A DNA stretch of 64,000 bases, taken from positions 186,001 through 250,000 of the forward strand of contig CAYJFQ010000001.1 in NCBI GenBank assembly GCA_964369955.1, in the 5' to 3' direction. This document shows positions 24,910-33,949 of the stretch, in pieces. Within the stretch, counting starts at the first letter, position 1. Every line of letters begins with the position of its first letter. The notes under the pieces were generated by a model that ran no database searches, was not told the origin of the DNA, and worked only from the letters and a program-made list of their open reading frames with translations. Position numbers and translations under genes: made by a program. The stretch comes from CAYJFQ01 sp964369955. GTDB taxonomy: Bacteria > Bacillota_I > Bacilli_A > Erysipelotrichales > Erysipelotrichaceae.

Positions 24910-26044
24910 TGCTCAAACCTCTTAACATGTCTTTCAATTTATCATCTTCAACTTGTGAATTATCTACAACATCTTTCTTGGAAACAGGATTACTTGTAAT
25001 CCATTCTGGAGTTTCTACTTTCACTTTTTTAGATTTATAATTATTGGTAGTTTTTACAGCCTTTAGAGAATCTAGTGCTTTTTGATAATTACTAACTTTT
25101 AATCGATCAAACTTGCTTACAATAGCTTCAATAATACCCTTATTTAAATCCATATTATAATTCTTTAAAACATACTCAATAACCACATTAATAACTTCAT
25201 TTTTCAAATCATATTTACCCTTAATATCTTCAAGAAATTTCTTTGAACTATCAGGCACATTTCCACTACTTTGATATTGAGATAAGAATCTAGAACAAGA
25301 CATATCATAAGGGTGATTGACTTCTTTCTCAGTTTTTTGTCTTCGTGCACGACTCTTAAATTTATTCTCATCAAATAGTCCAGTTTCACTATCAATTGAT
25401 CTAAATGCAATTGTTTTAATAGTATCAAGTGGTATATCATAAAGATCAGCAATTTCCATAATTAAGTTAATATTAGTAGTCGTTCTTTGCTCTAGCGGAA
25501 AAACAAAATTCGAAACACCAGTAAATAACTGTCTCTTGGTAAAACTTGCAATCTTTTTAGTTGATTTATTTGCCTGAAAAGCATTCTCCATTGCTGGAGT
25601 GAAACTATTTAAAAAATCTTTTTGAATTGTAGCGCTTATATTTACATAATCTACCTTGCTCACTTGAGGATATCTTTTCATGCAAGCTTGATGATAATCT
25701 TTACCCATAGTTTTAATTAATAATCTACCAAATACTTCATGGTTCAAAAATGCATTAAAGCCCTGTGGTAGTTTTAATTCTAAAATATAATTACTCGACT
25801 TTTGATATGTCGCTAAGAGATTAACTTCTTCCAATTTAATTCTTGATCTCTCAATAGTAGTCAAATCTTTGTTAATAAGAATGCCTAAATCTTTAAATGA
25901 TCCATCTTTTTGATTATTAAGAGTTAAATACAAAAGGATTGCATCTGAACCAATTATTGGTTGATACAACTCCATTAAACTATCCATGTATCCGCTTAGT
26001 TCATATTTATTTTCAACATGATATAAATCACTACCATTTAACAT
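24902..26044 (-). CDS. dnaB: Replication initiation and membrane attachment protein DnaB
   Basis: Helicase co-loader of the DnaB/DnaD family, 380 residues. The N-terminal winged-helix part contains ELYQPIIGSDAILLYLTL, and the C-terminal half carries the DnaB_2 fold, ending in a charged linker. ATG 26044 is preferred over GTG 26053 because AAAGGGTGA serves as its ribosome binding site and the GTG lies inside that site. The gene starts just after the Fpg-CoaE stop codon. Confidence 0.85.
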   Translation of the reverse strand: MLNGSDLYHVENKYELSGYMDSLMELYQPIIGSDAILLYLTLNNQKDGSFKDLGILINKDLTTIERSRIKLEEVNLLATYQKSSNYILELKLPQGFNAFLNHEVFGRLLIKTMGKDYHQACMKRYPQVSKVDYVNISATIQKDFLNSFTPAMENAFQANKSTKKIASFTKRQLFTGVSNFVFPLEQRTTTNINLIMEIADLYDIPLDTIKTIAFRSIDSETGLFDENKFKSRARRQKTEKEVNHPYDMSCSRFLSQYQSSGNVPDSSKKFLEDIKGKYDLKNEVINVVIEYVLKNYNMDLNKGIIEAIVSKFDRLKVSNYQKALDSLKAVKTTNNYKSKKVKVETPEWITSNPVSKKDVVDNSQVEDDKLKDMLRGLSND

Positions 26045-26049
26045 CTTTA

Positions 26050-27426
26050 TCACCCTTTCAATATCTTGCTCAATTTATTAACTTGCTGTTTTAAGTAATT
26101 AAAATCGTAAGAATTATCAATAATAAAAATAGCCTTATTTCTAAAATATGCATTACTGCTTTGCTTTCTTCTTTTTATTTCTAGTATAGTTGTTCCTCTT
26201 GCAAGTAATCTCTCTCTAACAATTTTATCATCACAAACAATCGCAATCGTAGTATCAAAATACTTTTCAAGATTACTTTCAAACAATTTTTGAATTTCAA
26301 CAATGTTATAAGCTTTCTTACTTTTAAAAACTTCATTCATAACTATTGGATAAAGATAAGCTAAATATTCATCTTTAAGCAATTCATCACTAAAAATCAC
26401 ATTAGCAATACTTAACTTATTACCTTTATGATTGTCTGTAAATTTAATATTCAAAATACTGCTTACACTGTCTAGAATATTATTTTCTTTAAGTAGATTA
26501 TCTACTATTTTATCACAATCAATTACATTAAAATCATTTTCTTTAAACAACTTTATTGCTGTTGATTTACCAGCGCCCATCTGACCTGTCAACCCTATGA
26601 AATGATAGCTTTTTCTCTGACAATTAGGGCAGTAATAAGTCCCTCTTCCTGCAACTCTATCCTTTACAATTGTGTAACCACAAATTTTACAAGCTTTTCC
26701 CTCTTGTTGATGAACCATTAATTCCTGTTGAAATCTACCCGTAACTCCTAAAGATGATGTATAACTCCTAATTGTGGTACCACCAGCTTCAATAGCTTTA
26801 TCTAAAACCGTTATAGCAGAGGATAGAAGTGATTCTAAATCTTTTTTATCAAATTCACTAACTAATGATGTGGGGTGTTTTCTCATTAAGAAACATATTT
26901 CATCAGCATAAATATTTCCGATCCCAAGTACTAAATGTTGATCCAATAAAAATTGTTTAAGATTCAATCTAGAGCCTTTTGTTAAGTTATATAAATAATC
27001 AACACTCATTTCAGAATCATGAAATTCTAATCCTAAACCATCAAGACAAGTCATAGAGTCTAATTTTGAATATAAATACATTTTTCCAAATTTTCTAACA
27101 TCATTATACCTTAATTGCTTACCATCATTAAAAGTAAAGATGACATGCGTATGCTTATCTATTGAATCTTCTAAGTCATTGATAAAAAATTTACCTTCCA
27201 TTCTTAAGTGGACAACTAAATTATATTTAGTGAGTTCAAAAATTAAATACTTACCCCTTCTTTTGAATTCACTAAATTTCTCACCGACTAACAAATGGCA
27301 AAAAACATCGACATCCAAATTGTCAATTATGTTTTTATGCAACACTAAAACATCAGTAATTGTTTTTCCTTTAATTTCTTTTTCAAGTGTTCTAACGACA
27401 GTTTCAACTTCTGGAAGTTCAGGCAT
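26050..27426 (-). CDS. Fused formamidopyrimidine-DNA glycosylase and dephospho-CoA kinase
   Basis: A single uninterrupted frame of 458 residues. Residues 1-272 are Fpg/MutM: catalytic N-terminal PELPEVETVVR, the ELTKYNLVVHLRMEGKF core, and the zinc finger CKICGYTIVKD...YCPNC. This removes oxidised purines from DNA. Residues from about 277 onward are CoaE: the P-loop GLTGQMGAGKST, then NVIDCDKIV, which makes CoA from dephospho-CoA. The join reads CQRKSYHFIGLTG without a linker. The two genes are neighbours in many Bacillota (polA-mutM-coaE), so loss of one stop codon explains the fusion. The start overlaps the polA stop (TAATG). Confidence 0.9.
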   Translation of the reverse strand: MPELPEVETVVRTLEKEIKGKTITDVLVLHKNIIDNLDVDVFCHLLVGEKFSEFKRRGKYLIFELTKYNLVVHLRMEGKFFINDLEDSIDKHTHVIFTFNDGKQLRYNDVRKFGKMYLYSKLDSMTCLDGLGLEFHDSEMSVDYLYNLTKGSRLNLKQFLLDQHLVLGIGNIYADEICFLMRKHPTSLVSEFDKKDLESLLSSAITVLDKAIEAGGTTIRSYTSSLGVTGRFQQELMVHQQEGKACKICGYTIVKDRVAGRGTYYCPNCQRKSYHFIGLTGQMGAGKSTAIKLFKENDFNVIDCDKIVDNLLKENNILDSVSSILNIKFTDNHKGNKLSIANVIFSDELLKDEYLAYLYPIVMNEVFKSKKAYNIVEIQKLFESNLEKYFDTTIAIVCDDKIVRERLLARGTTILEIKRRKQSSNAYFRNKAIFIIDNSYDFNYLKQQVNKLSKILKG

Positions 27427-29978
27427 TACTTAGCACCATACCAATTTCTATCATAAGAAATGTCAACTTTTAAAGGGACATCTAATTTCATAGCCGTTTC
27501 CATTTCTTCTTTAACCAAATCATGAATTGTTGTTAATTCATTTTCTTTAACATCAAACAATAATTCATCATGCACTGAAACAATCATTTTACTTGTTAAT
27601 CCTTCTTTTTCTAATCTTTTATCGATATTTAACATTGCAATCTTAATTAAATCAGCTGCGCTACCCTGGATAGGAGCGTTCATTGCAGCACGTTTACCAA
27701 ATTCTCTTACTGCATAATTTTTATCATTAATTTCTGGAATCATTCTTTTATGATTACACATTGTAGTTACATATCCAGTTTTTTGACATTCTTCAATCAC
27801 TTTATTCATATAAACTTGAATATTTGGATACACTTTAAAATAATGATTAATAAATTCTTGAGCTTGTTTTCTAGTAATTTCCAATTGATTAGCCAAACCA
27901 AAATCACTAATCCCATAAACAATGCCAAAATTAACGGCCTTAGCATTTCTACGCATTAAAGGAGTCAATTCTTGTGGTTCAAAATTGTAAATTGCACATG
28001 CAGTGGCTGTATGAATATCATAATCTTGATTAAAATTCTTGATCATTTCTTGATCCTGAGATAAATGTGCCAAAAAACGCAACTCAACTTGTGAATAATC
28101 AGCACTTAAAATATAATCATGCTCCGGAATAAAAGCTTTTCTAATTCCTCTAACTTCTTCACTTCTTATTCCGATATTTTGGAGATTTGGCTCGGTTGAA
28201 CTCAATCTTCCAGTTTGTGTTAGACACTGTTGAAAAGTAGTGTGAATCTTACCATCAGATTTAACATATTTTTGTAACCCTTCTGCATAAGTAGAATATA
28301 ATTTTTGATATTTGCGATATTCTAAAATCAGTGGAATTACTTCATGTGAAAACTTCAACTTTTCTAATTCCTCTTGACTCGTTGATCTTTTTTTATTAGC
28401 TTTTAAACCTAGCTTATCAAATAAAACTTCTGACAATTGTTTTGGAGAATTAATATTAAATTCAATAGTTGATAATAAATAAATTTCACTTGTTAAATTC
28501 TCAATTAGTGTCAATGTGTCTTTAGCGATTTCTTTTAATATATTAACATCAACTTTAATACCTTCTCTCTCCATCTTATAGAGTGTAAATGCTAGAGGTC
28601 TTTCTATACCATTATATAAATCTAACATTTCATCTTTGACTAATTGTTGATAGTAGTTATCAAATATCTTAAAGATAGCTTCACTAATCAAACAATAGTG
28701 TTTTGCACGTAACTCAATATCTCCTAAGTTTTTCTTTGAAGCAGTTCCGTACAAAGTCGAATTATTTTGAGTAAGGGCAACGCAATTTTTAGCCATTAAC
28801 TTCTCAAAGTTATTTATTTGTGAATCAACTAAGAAAGAAACAATCATTAAATCTTCAATATTTTTGTTGTCTTTCTCCAAATTAAAAATATGACAAATAT
28901 TTTTATAATCATAGACTATTATTTGAGCATTGGATTCTAGTATCTTCGATAGATTCGCATTATCAATTAAGCAATAGTAATTTCCTTCTTTAGAGCTAAT
29001 CGCAACTCCATAAACATCATTAGTTACTGTGTCTCTATCAACAAAAATACTTACTTTTTCATCAATAAATCTATTATCCAAACTATTTATGATAGTGTAA
29101 TTAATTTCATTTACGGCTTCATTTTTTCCAATTTTACTAGCCAAAGAATTCATTTCATATTTAACATAGAATTTGTATAGTTCTCCTCTATTTAAATCAT
29201 AATTGGTATCATCAATATTAATATCAACTACAATGTCAGTAATAATTGTCGCAAGCTTCTTAGAAAGAAAAGCTATATCTTGATTATTGACAAGTTTAGT
29301 ATGTAAACTTCCTTTAATTTCATCAATATGTTGATATATGCCATCTAAGTCCTTATATTGAGCTAATAGTTTGATTGCTGTTTTTTCTCCAATACCTTTA
29401 ACTCCGGGTATATTATCAGAACTATCACCCATTAAGCTCTTTAATTCAATGATTTGCTTAGGAGCTAGCGTATACATTTCAAATAATTTTTCAGTATCTA
29501 CCTTTAACAATTCACTAATTCCTTGTTTCATTAAATAAACATCAACGTTTTCACTAATTAATTGAAGTAAATCTTTATCGCTTGTAAGAACCATAATTTT
29601 GTCATTTGGAAAATTAACACTTAATGATCCAATAATGTCATCAGCTTCTACTCCATCAATATGACAATGTTTAATATCTGCACTATCTAAAAATTCATAA
29701 GCAATAGGTATTTGACCAATTAAAGAAGGGTCAACTTCTTTTCGAGTTCCTTTATATTCTGGGTACCATTGATTTCTAACACTCTTAACTCCACTATCAA
29801 AAGCCACCAGAATATTAGTTGGTTCTAATAAACTAATGGCTTTAAAAATCATATTTGAGAATGTATATACTGCATTTGTTTCAACATTAAAGCTTGTAGT
29901 CATTCTACTTCCATAACTACTAGCGAAAAAAGCTCTAAAAAACATTGAATTGCCATCAATTAACAATATTTTTCTCAT
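27426..29978 (-). CDS. polA: DNA polymerase I
   Basis: An 850-residue three-part enzyme for repair and Okazaki fragment processing. The N-terminal 5'-3' nuclease has LLIDGNSMFFRAF, VEADDIIGSL and the GVKGIGEKTA H2TH region. The middle domain lacks the DxE exonuclease residues (VDRDTV where FDTETD would be), so proofreading is probably lost. The polymerase part has DYSQVELR, RRNAKAVNFGIVYG and VHDELLF. It overlaps the lipoprotein stop and the Fpg-CoaE start by one base each. Confidence 0.97.
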   Translation of the reverse strand: MRKILLIDGNSMFFRAFFASSYGSRMTTSFNVETNAVYTFSNMIFKAISLLEPTNILVAFDSGVKSVRNQWYPEYKGTRKEVDPSLIGQIPIAYEFLDSADIKHCHIDGVEADDIIGSLSVNFPNDKIMVLTSDKDLLQLISENVDVYLMKQGISELLKVDTEKLFEMYTLAPKQIIELKSLMGDSSDNIPGVKGIGEKTAIKLLAQYKDLDGIYQHIDEIKGSLHTKLVNNQDIAFLSKKLATIITDIVVDINIDDTNYDLNRGELYKFYVKYEMNSLASKIGKNEAVNEINYTIINSLDNRFIDEKVSIFVDRDTVTNDVYGVAISSKEGNYYCLIDNANLSKILESNAQIIVYDYKNICHIFNLEKDNKNIEDLMIVSFLVDSQINNFEKLMAKNCVALTQNNSTLYGTASKKNLGDIELRAKHYCLISEAIFKIFDNYYQQLVKDEMLDLYNGIERPLAFTLYKMEREGIKVDVNILKEIAKDTLTLIENLTSEIYLLSTIEFNINSPKQLSEVLFDKLGLKANKKRSTSQEELEKLKFSHEVIPLILEYRKYQKLYSTYAEGLQKYVKSDGKIHTTFQQCLTQTGRLSSTEPNLQNIGIRSEEVRGIRKAFIPEHDYILSADYSQVELRFLAHLSQDQEMIKNFNQDYDIHTATACAIYNFEPQELTPLMRRNAKAVNFGIVYGISDFGLANQLEITRKQAQEFINHYFKVYPNIQVYMNKVIEECQKTGYVTTMCNHKRMIPEINDKNYAVREFGKRAAMNAPIQGSAADLIKIAMLNIDKRLEKEGLTSKMIVSVHDELLFDVKENELTTIHDLVKEEMETAMKLDVPLKVDISYDRNWYGAK

Positions 29979-30937
29979 TACTTACTCATTTCAATTAGTG
30001 CATCTAAATTACGGTACATTAAATCAAGATAATCTAATTCTTGAGTTAATTGTTCTTCAGTTATAAAACTAAGATTATATAAATTGATAGGTTCTAATTT
30101 ATGTTCTTTCACTAAATAATCATAAGTAGCTTTTTGTGAATCGTTTAATCCGTCTTCAAAAGCAATATATTTAATTTTATTTTCAGTAATCCAATTTGTA
30201 ATTACAGCTAATTGATTACTATTAGGTGTAACCCCATACTTTGACAGAATAGCTGGCGCTACATCTATTCCATAAGTCTTTTGCCAATTGCCAAAACTTG
30301 GAGTTATACTTACAAAAGAAATTCCTTCATCTTTAAAAACATTCAATTGAGCATCTAAAGTCGAAAGCTCGCTTTGGAGATCTACAAAATTACTATTGAA
30401 ATAGTCTCTATCAAGCGGAGCTAATTTAATTAGATAATCAGTTATATTTTTCGCAACACTTGTATACGCAATTGGATCTAACCAAACATAAGGATCAATA
30501 CTATACATATCAACATCTTCAAAAGCAGCAGCTCCATCATACCAGTCTTTTTCTACATATTGATCTTCGCCATTAACCTCTTCAACTGAATAGTATTTAA
30601 AATTATTCACTAAAGCATTCGCAGAAACATTAATTAGGGGAATCTCTTGCGCATTGAATTCGGCGGTATATAAACTTAAAAATGGCTCAACATCTCCTAA
30701 ATGAAAAATCGCATCTACATCTTGAGTTAATGATTTATAGTTTGGCACCATTTGACTATTAATTACCTGTTGATTATCAGATAGCGTACAAGTATTAATT
30801 CTATTGCCACCAATTCTCTCTAATAAATATTGCACTGGATAAATTGTTCCACATACTCTTACTTTTTCGACCTTACATCCAACCGCTACTGAAGCAGTTA
30901 GAATAATGATTAATAATATTTTTATACATTTTTTCAT
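29978..30937 (-). CDS. TroA/ZnuA-fold lipoprotein lacking metal-binding histidines
   Basis: A 319-residue secreted lipoprotein. The hydrophobic signal ends in the lipobox VAVGC (Cys21). The fold is that of the zinc/manganese-binding proteins of ABC importers, clear in DPYVWLDP, IAYTSVAKNITDYL and a late KYGVTPN segment. All three positions usually held by metal-ligand histidines appear changed: NSQMVPNY for DPHxYEP, DPYVWLDP for DPHxWLDP, and ITPSFGNW for the third. No ABC ATPase or permease gene is adjacent. A TATAAT box lies 6 nt before the ATG with no ribosome binding site. Confidence 0.8.
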   Translation of the reverse strand: MKKCIKILLIIILTASVAVGCKVEKVRVCGTIYPVQYLLERIGGNRINTCTLSDNQQVINSQMVPNYKSLTQDVDAIFHLGDVEPFLSLYTAEFNAQEIPLINVSANALVNNFKYYSVEEVNGEDQYVEKDWYDGAAAFEDVDMYSIDPYVWLDPIAYTSVAKNITDYLIKLAPLDRDYFNSNFVDLQSELSTLDAQLNVFKDEGISFVSITPSFGNWQKTYGIDVAPAILSKYGVTPNSNQLAVITNWITENKIKYIAFEDGLNDSQKATYDYLVKEHKLEPINLYNLSFITEEQLTQELDYLDLMYRNLDALIEMSK

Positions 30938-30943
30938 GTTTAA

Positions 30944-30952
30944 ATTATATCA
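30944..30952 (-). promoter_or_regulatory. Extended -10 promoter of the polA operon, leaderless spacing
   Basis: Minus strand TGaTATAAT followed by TTAAAC and ATG 30937. It lies right after the radC stop codon. No clear -35. Confidence 0.6.
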
Positions 30953-30959
30953 TAAAATA

Positions 30960-31640
30960 CTAATCAGTTAATAATCTATTCTCTTTAAAGCTATAAAAAT
31001 TCTTACCCCCAATAATTACATGATCTAAGATATTGATGTTTAAAGTCTTTCCTGCTTTCACTAGTTTTTTTGTTACTTCAATATCTGCCGTTGATGGTGT
31101 TACATCAAAAGACGGATGATTATGAACACATATTATTTTAGCACAAGATTTTTTGATTGCGTTTTTAAAAACTTCACGAGGATGTACTGTTGTAGAATCA
31201 AGACTACCTTTTGATACGACTTCAAAACCATCTAAATGGTTCTTAGTATTCAAATAAATAACAACAAACTGTTCATAATTCAAATGCCCAAATTGTAATT
31301 GCAACCAGCTATACAGTGAATTTGGTGAAGTGATAATATCTTTATCTTCCATTTCTTCATAAATCATTCTTTTCGCAAGTTCGATACTTGCCAAAATCTC
31401 TAAACCTTTTGCCTTTTTAATTCCTTTAATAGACATCAACTCATTTAATTCAAGTATTAAACAATTTCTTAGACTACCATACTTCTTTAATAACTTGTCA
31501 GCTATATCTAGTGCAGAATTATTACGATATCCACTCCTTATTAACAATGCCAATAATTCACGATTACTTAATACCTTAACTCCAAATTTATCTGCTTTTT
31601 CCCGTGGCCTTTCACCACTTGCAAGTTCTTTTAGTTTCAT
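30960..31640 (-). CDS. radC: RadC-family protein (JAB/MPN domain)
   Basis: A 226-residue RadC protein: an N-terminal helix-hairpin-helix region (ELNELMSIKGIKKAKGLEI) and a C-terminal JAMM metalloprotease-like fold with VHPREVF and HNHPSFDVTPSTAD. Its biochemical role is still debated despite the DNA-repair name. The ATG has no obvious ribosome binding site and follows a terminator, so expression may rely on read-through or an unseen promoter. Confidence 0.92.
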   Translation of the reverse strand: MKLKELASGERPREKADKFGVKVLSNRELLALLIRSGYRNNSALDIADKLLKKYGSLRNCLILELNELMSIKGIKKAKGLEILASIELAKRMIYEEMEDKDIITSPNSLYSWLQLQFGHLNYEQFVVIYLNTKNHLDGFEVVSKGSLDSTTVHPREVFKNAIKKSCAKIICVHNHPSFDVTPSTADIEVTKKLVKAGKTLNINILDHVIIGGKNFYSFKENRLLTD

Positions 31641-31651
31641 TTTAAATTTTT

Positions 31652-31677
31652 AAAAAGGATAGTTAATACTATCCTTT
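31652..31677 (-). terminator. Terminator after the small membrane-peptide gene
   Basis: AAAGGATAGT (31654-31663) and ACTATCCTTT (31668-31677) form a perfect 10-bp stem with a 4-nt loop. On the minus strand the T's run to 31652. Confidence 0.85.
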
Positions 31678-31685
31678 CTTTGCAT

Positions 31686-31793
31686 TTAACCCCAGCCTAT
31701 ACTAACACCAGGGACTTTAATTCTGCCTCTACTAGAGAAAAAAATTTTTACAATCGCAACAATTCCAGCTCCAATGGCTACATAGGTTAACAT
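31686..31793 (-). CDS. Small membrane peptide, 35 residues
   Basis: ATG 31793 has a near-perfect ribosome binding site, AGAAAGGAGG with 7-nt spacing, stronger than most genes here. The peptide is one hydrophobic helix (VAIGAGIVAIVKIFF, residues 5-19), then a basic turn SSRGRIK and the tail VPGVSIGWG. A terminator follows its stop codon at once, so it has its own short transcript. I do not recognise the family. The charge pattern suggests a single-span membrane protein with the basic tail inside. Confidence 0.65.
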   Translation of the reverse strand: MLTYVAIGAGIVAIVKIFFSSRGRIKVPGVSIGWG

Positions 31794-31870
31794 AGCTTAT
31801 CCTCCTTTCTTAATTATTTATAGGGAGAAAAGCTAAAATATCCTAAATAATTCAATAGAAATATGTATAT

Positions 31871-32806
31871 TTATTCGAACAAACTAATTTGTTTATTCTT
31901 GATTTTCCATAATTGTTGCTTAGAAACAGTTACATAATCTCCATCTGCTAAATTCCCTATTAGTAATGGTGAACTCACATCATGACTTTGAACTGTAATT
32001 TCAACATTTTGATTACTACTGTTAGCATAGCAATACTTACAAAAATGTTGACAACTATCATAAGCACCAATATCATTGCCCATTAGACAGTCACATTCTT
32101 TTCTGATATTTTTAACTTTAGGTGGATTAATGTAATAACCCAAAGATTTTTCAATAGTATCTTTATTACGACATCCGCTAATGTCTACACCAACAACTTT
32201 TAAATGCGTACCCTCGCAACAAGATTTAATCTTAATATTGTATCTATTACCTATCTCTACAAAAGCACTAGCTAGTATTAATTCTTCCTCTATTGATGGA
32301 GCTTTTAAATTACCTGCATTAGTTTTGACTTTTTCATACAAATCAATAAAACTGATGATACACGTTTCTGTATATCCAGATAATTTTTTTGCTATTCTTT
32401 CAAAATTAGTGATGTGGTAATTGATATCATATTTATCAGTTAAAAATATTGGATCATATCTCCAACCTACACAATTGTTTCCGATCTTATTTGATAATTC
32501 TTGAAAACTACTAATTACTTCACTTTTAGGTGGTACGTTAGGTTCGATATCTTTAGCATATGAAGTAATTGTCACAAACCAAAATTGATTAAAATGTGAA
32601 AACTCATCAATATATTTTAATATTGGTTCAGGATTCTTTGTACAAAATTCAATGCTGTCGACAATATTAGGGTTTAGCAAATATTTTGTTACTTGCTGTG
32701 GGTTATATGGATTTCTAACTAATACATAGCCTTCTCTAATCCTATTAATAAACCACTTAGAGTAAAATGCTGGGATATCAGTTCTTGTACCTGTATTAAT
32801 TATCAT
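31871..32806 (-). CDS. DUF1848 family protein
   Basis: A 311-residue DUF1848 protein of unknown function. The N-terminal TGTRTDIPAFYSKWF and REGYVLVRNPYNPQQV motifs are diagnostic. The C-terminus carries a compact cysteine group, CRNK, then KECDCLMGNDIGAYDSC and HFCKYCYA, suggesting an iron-sulphur or radical-type metal centre. It overlaps tag by 11 nt and is the last gene of an ogt-tag-DUF1848 operon, which suggests a role in repair of damaged bases; that is inference. ATG 32806 follows AAGGAA by 4 nt. Confidence 0.85.
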   Translation of the reverse strand: MIINTGTRTDIPAFYSKWFINRIREGYVLVRNPYNPQQVTKYLLNPNIVDSIEFCTKNPEPILKYIDEFSHFNQFWFVTITSYAKDIEPNVPPKSEVISSFQELSNKIGNNCVGWRYDPIFLTDKYDINYHITNFERIAKKLSGYTETCIISFIDLYEKVKTNAGNLKAPSIEEELILASAFVEIGNRYNIKIKSCCEGTHLKVVGVDISGCRNKDTIEKSLGYYINPPKVKNIRKECDCLMGNDIGAYDSCQHFCKYCYANSSNQNVEITVQSHDVSSPLLIGNLADGDYVTVSKQQLWKIKNKQISLFE

Positions 32807-33353
32807 CAATTTCCTTATTTAAAAAACAAGATGATTCATGAGAATTAATTACTCCTATTGCTTGAAGATATGAATAGATAATTATTGTTCCTACAAATTT
32901 CATTCCTCTATCTTTTAGGTCTTTTGATAATGAATCTGATAATTTAGAGCTCACTTTATTAACTTCATAATATATTTCATTATTTGTAAATGTTAAGAGA
33001 TAATCTTTAAAAGTTCCAAATTCTTTTACTATTTCTTTAAACACTTTAGAGTTATTAATAGTTGCTTTTATCTTTAACTTATTTCTTATTATTTTTGGAT
33101 TGTTTGCTAGTTCTTCAAATTTATCATCATCATAATTAACTATCTTGTTAATGTCAAAACCATCTAAAGCCTCTCTAAAAGCTTCACGCTTATTTAAGAC
33201 ACATTCCCAAGATAAACCAGCTTGAAAAGACTCGAGTATTAACATTTCATATAGATATTCTTCATCCAAGTTTAAAACTCCCCACTCATAGTCATGATAT
33301 TCGATATATTTTTGGTTTTTAGGGTTGCACCATTTACATCTTATTTTTTCCAT
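32796..33353 (-). CDS. tag: DNA-3-methyladenine glycosylase I
   Basis: Excises 3-methyladenine from alkylated DNA. The 185-residue product has the N-terminal zinc/recognition segment RCKWCNPKNQKYIEYHDYEW, the HhH-like core EMLILESFQAGLSW, and the C-terminal MKFVGTIIIYSYLQAIG with nearby HESSC. ATG 33353 is one base after the ogt stop codon. A longer frame starting at 33410 would run inside ogt and is rejected. It forms an alkylation-repair operon with ogt. Confidence 0.95.
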   Translation of the reverse strand: MEKIRCKWCNPKNQKYIEYHDYEWGVLNLDEEYLYEMLILESFQAGLSWECVLNKREAFREALDGFDINKIVNYDDDKFEELANNPKIIRNKLKIKATINNSKVFKEIVKEFGTFKDYLLTFTNNEIYYEVNKVSSKLSDSLSKDLKDRGMKFVGTIIIYSYLQAIGVINSHESSCFLNKEIDDN

Positions 33354-33354
33354 T

Positions 33355-33891
33355 CTACAAAGCATTTCCTTTGGTTGGAATTGTATATTCACTAGTATCG
33401 ATCCCTTCAAATTCTAACAACTTAATCTTGTTGCTTATACCCCCACCATAACCAACTAAACTACCATTCCCACCAACTACACGATGACAAGGAATAATAA
33501 TTGAAATTGGATTTAATCCAACTGCATTCCCTACAGCTTGCGCCGACATTCTTTTCTTTCCTCTTTTAATTGCCATTTTTTTAGCCAAATCACCGTAAGT
33601 AACAACGCTACCTAATGGTATATCGCAAAGTAAGTTCCAAACATCTATTCTGAAATCTGTATCATTTAACTCAATTGGTAACTCATCTATTCTAGGATTT
33701 TCACAATTAAAATATCGATCCAACCATTTTTTAGTATCAACAAATACAGGTAAATTATCATTTTCAATTATTCCCTCACAAAAATTATCATAAAAACGAT
33801 GTGTTTCTCCTTTGACTACATTTAATTTCTCTCCATTACTAATTAATGTTAGTTTACCGATTAATGACTTATAATAACTAAAATATTTCAT
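33355..33891 (-). CDS. ogt: Methylated-DNA-protein-cysteine methyltransferase
   Basis: Suicide repair protein that moves the methyl of O6-methylguanine to its own cysteine. The 178-residue product has the active-site motif IIIPCHRVVG, the preceding YGDLAKK and AVGNAVG helix-turn-helix region, and the following GYGGG. GGAG lies 6 nt before ATG. It is the first gene of the repair operon, with TTGACA of its promoter inside the dnaJ terminator. Confidence 0.96.
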   Translation of the reverse strand: MKYFSYYKSLIGKLTLISNGEKLNVVKGETHRFYDNFCEGIIENDNLPVFVDTKKWLDRYFNCENPRIDELPIELNDTDFRIDVWNLLCDIPLGSVVTYGDLAKKMAIKRGKKRMSAQAVGNAVGLNPISIIIPCHRVVGGNGSLVGYGGGISNKIKLLEFEGIDTSEYTIPTKGNAL

Positions 33892-33920
33892 ATTCTTCTC
33901 CTATCAAGTCTCTTACAAAT

Positions 33921-33949
33921 ATTATTCATAATAAAAAGGTTATTGTCAA
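33921..33949 (-). promoter_or_regulatory. Probable promoter of the ogt-tag-DUF1848 operon
   Basis: Minus strand TTGACA (33944-33949), 17-nt spacer, AATAAT (33921-33926). The -35 lies in the loop region of the dnaJ terminator hairpin. Confidence 0.5.

Noticed and set aside
27426..29978. Proofreading DNA polymerase I
   Set aside because: The expected DxE exonuclease residues are absent in the middle domain, so only the 5' nuclease and polymerase activities are claimed.
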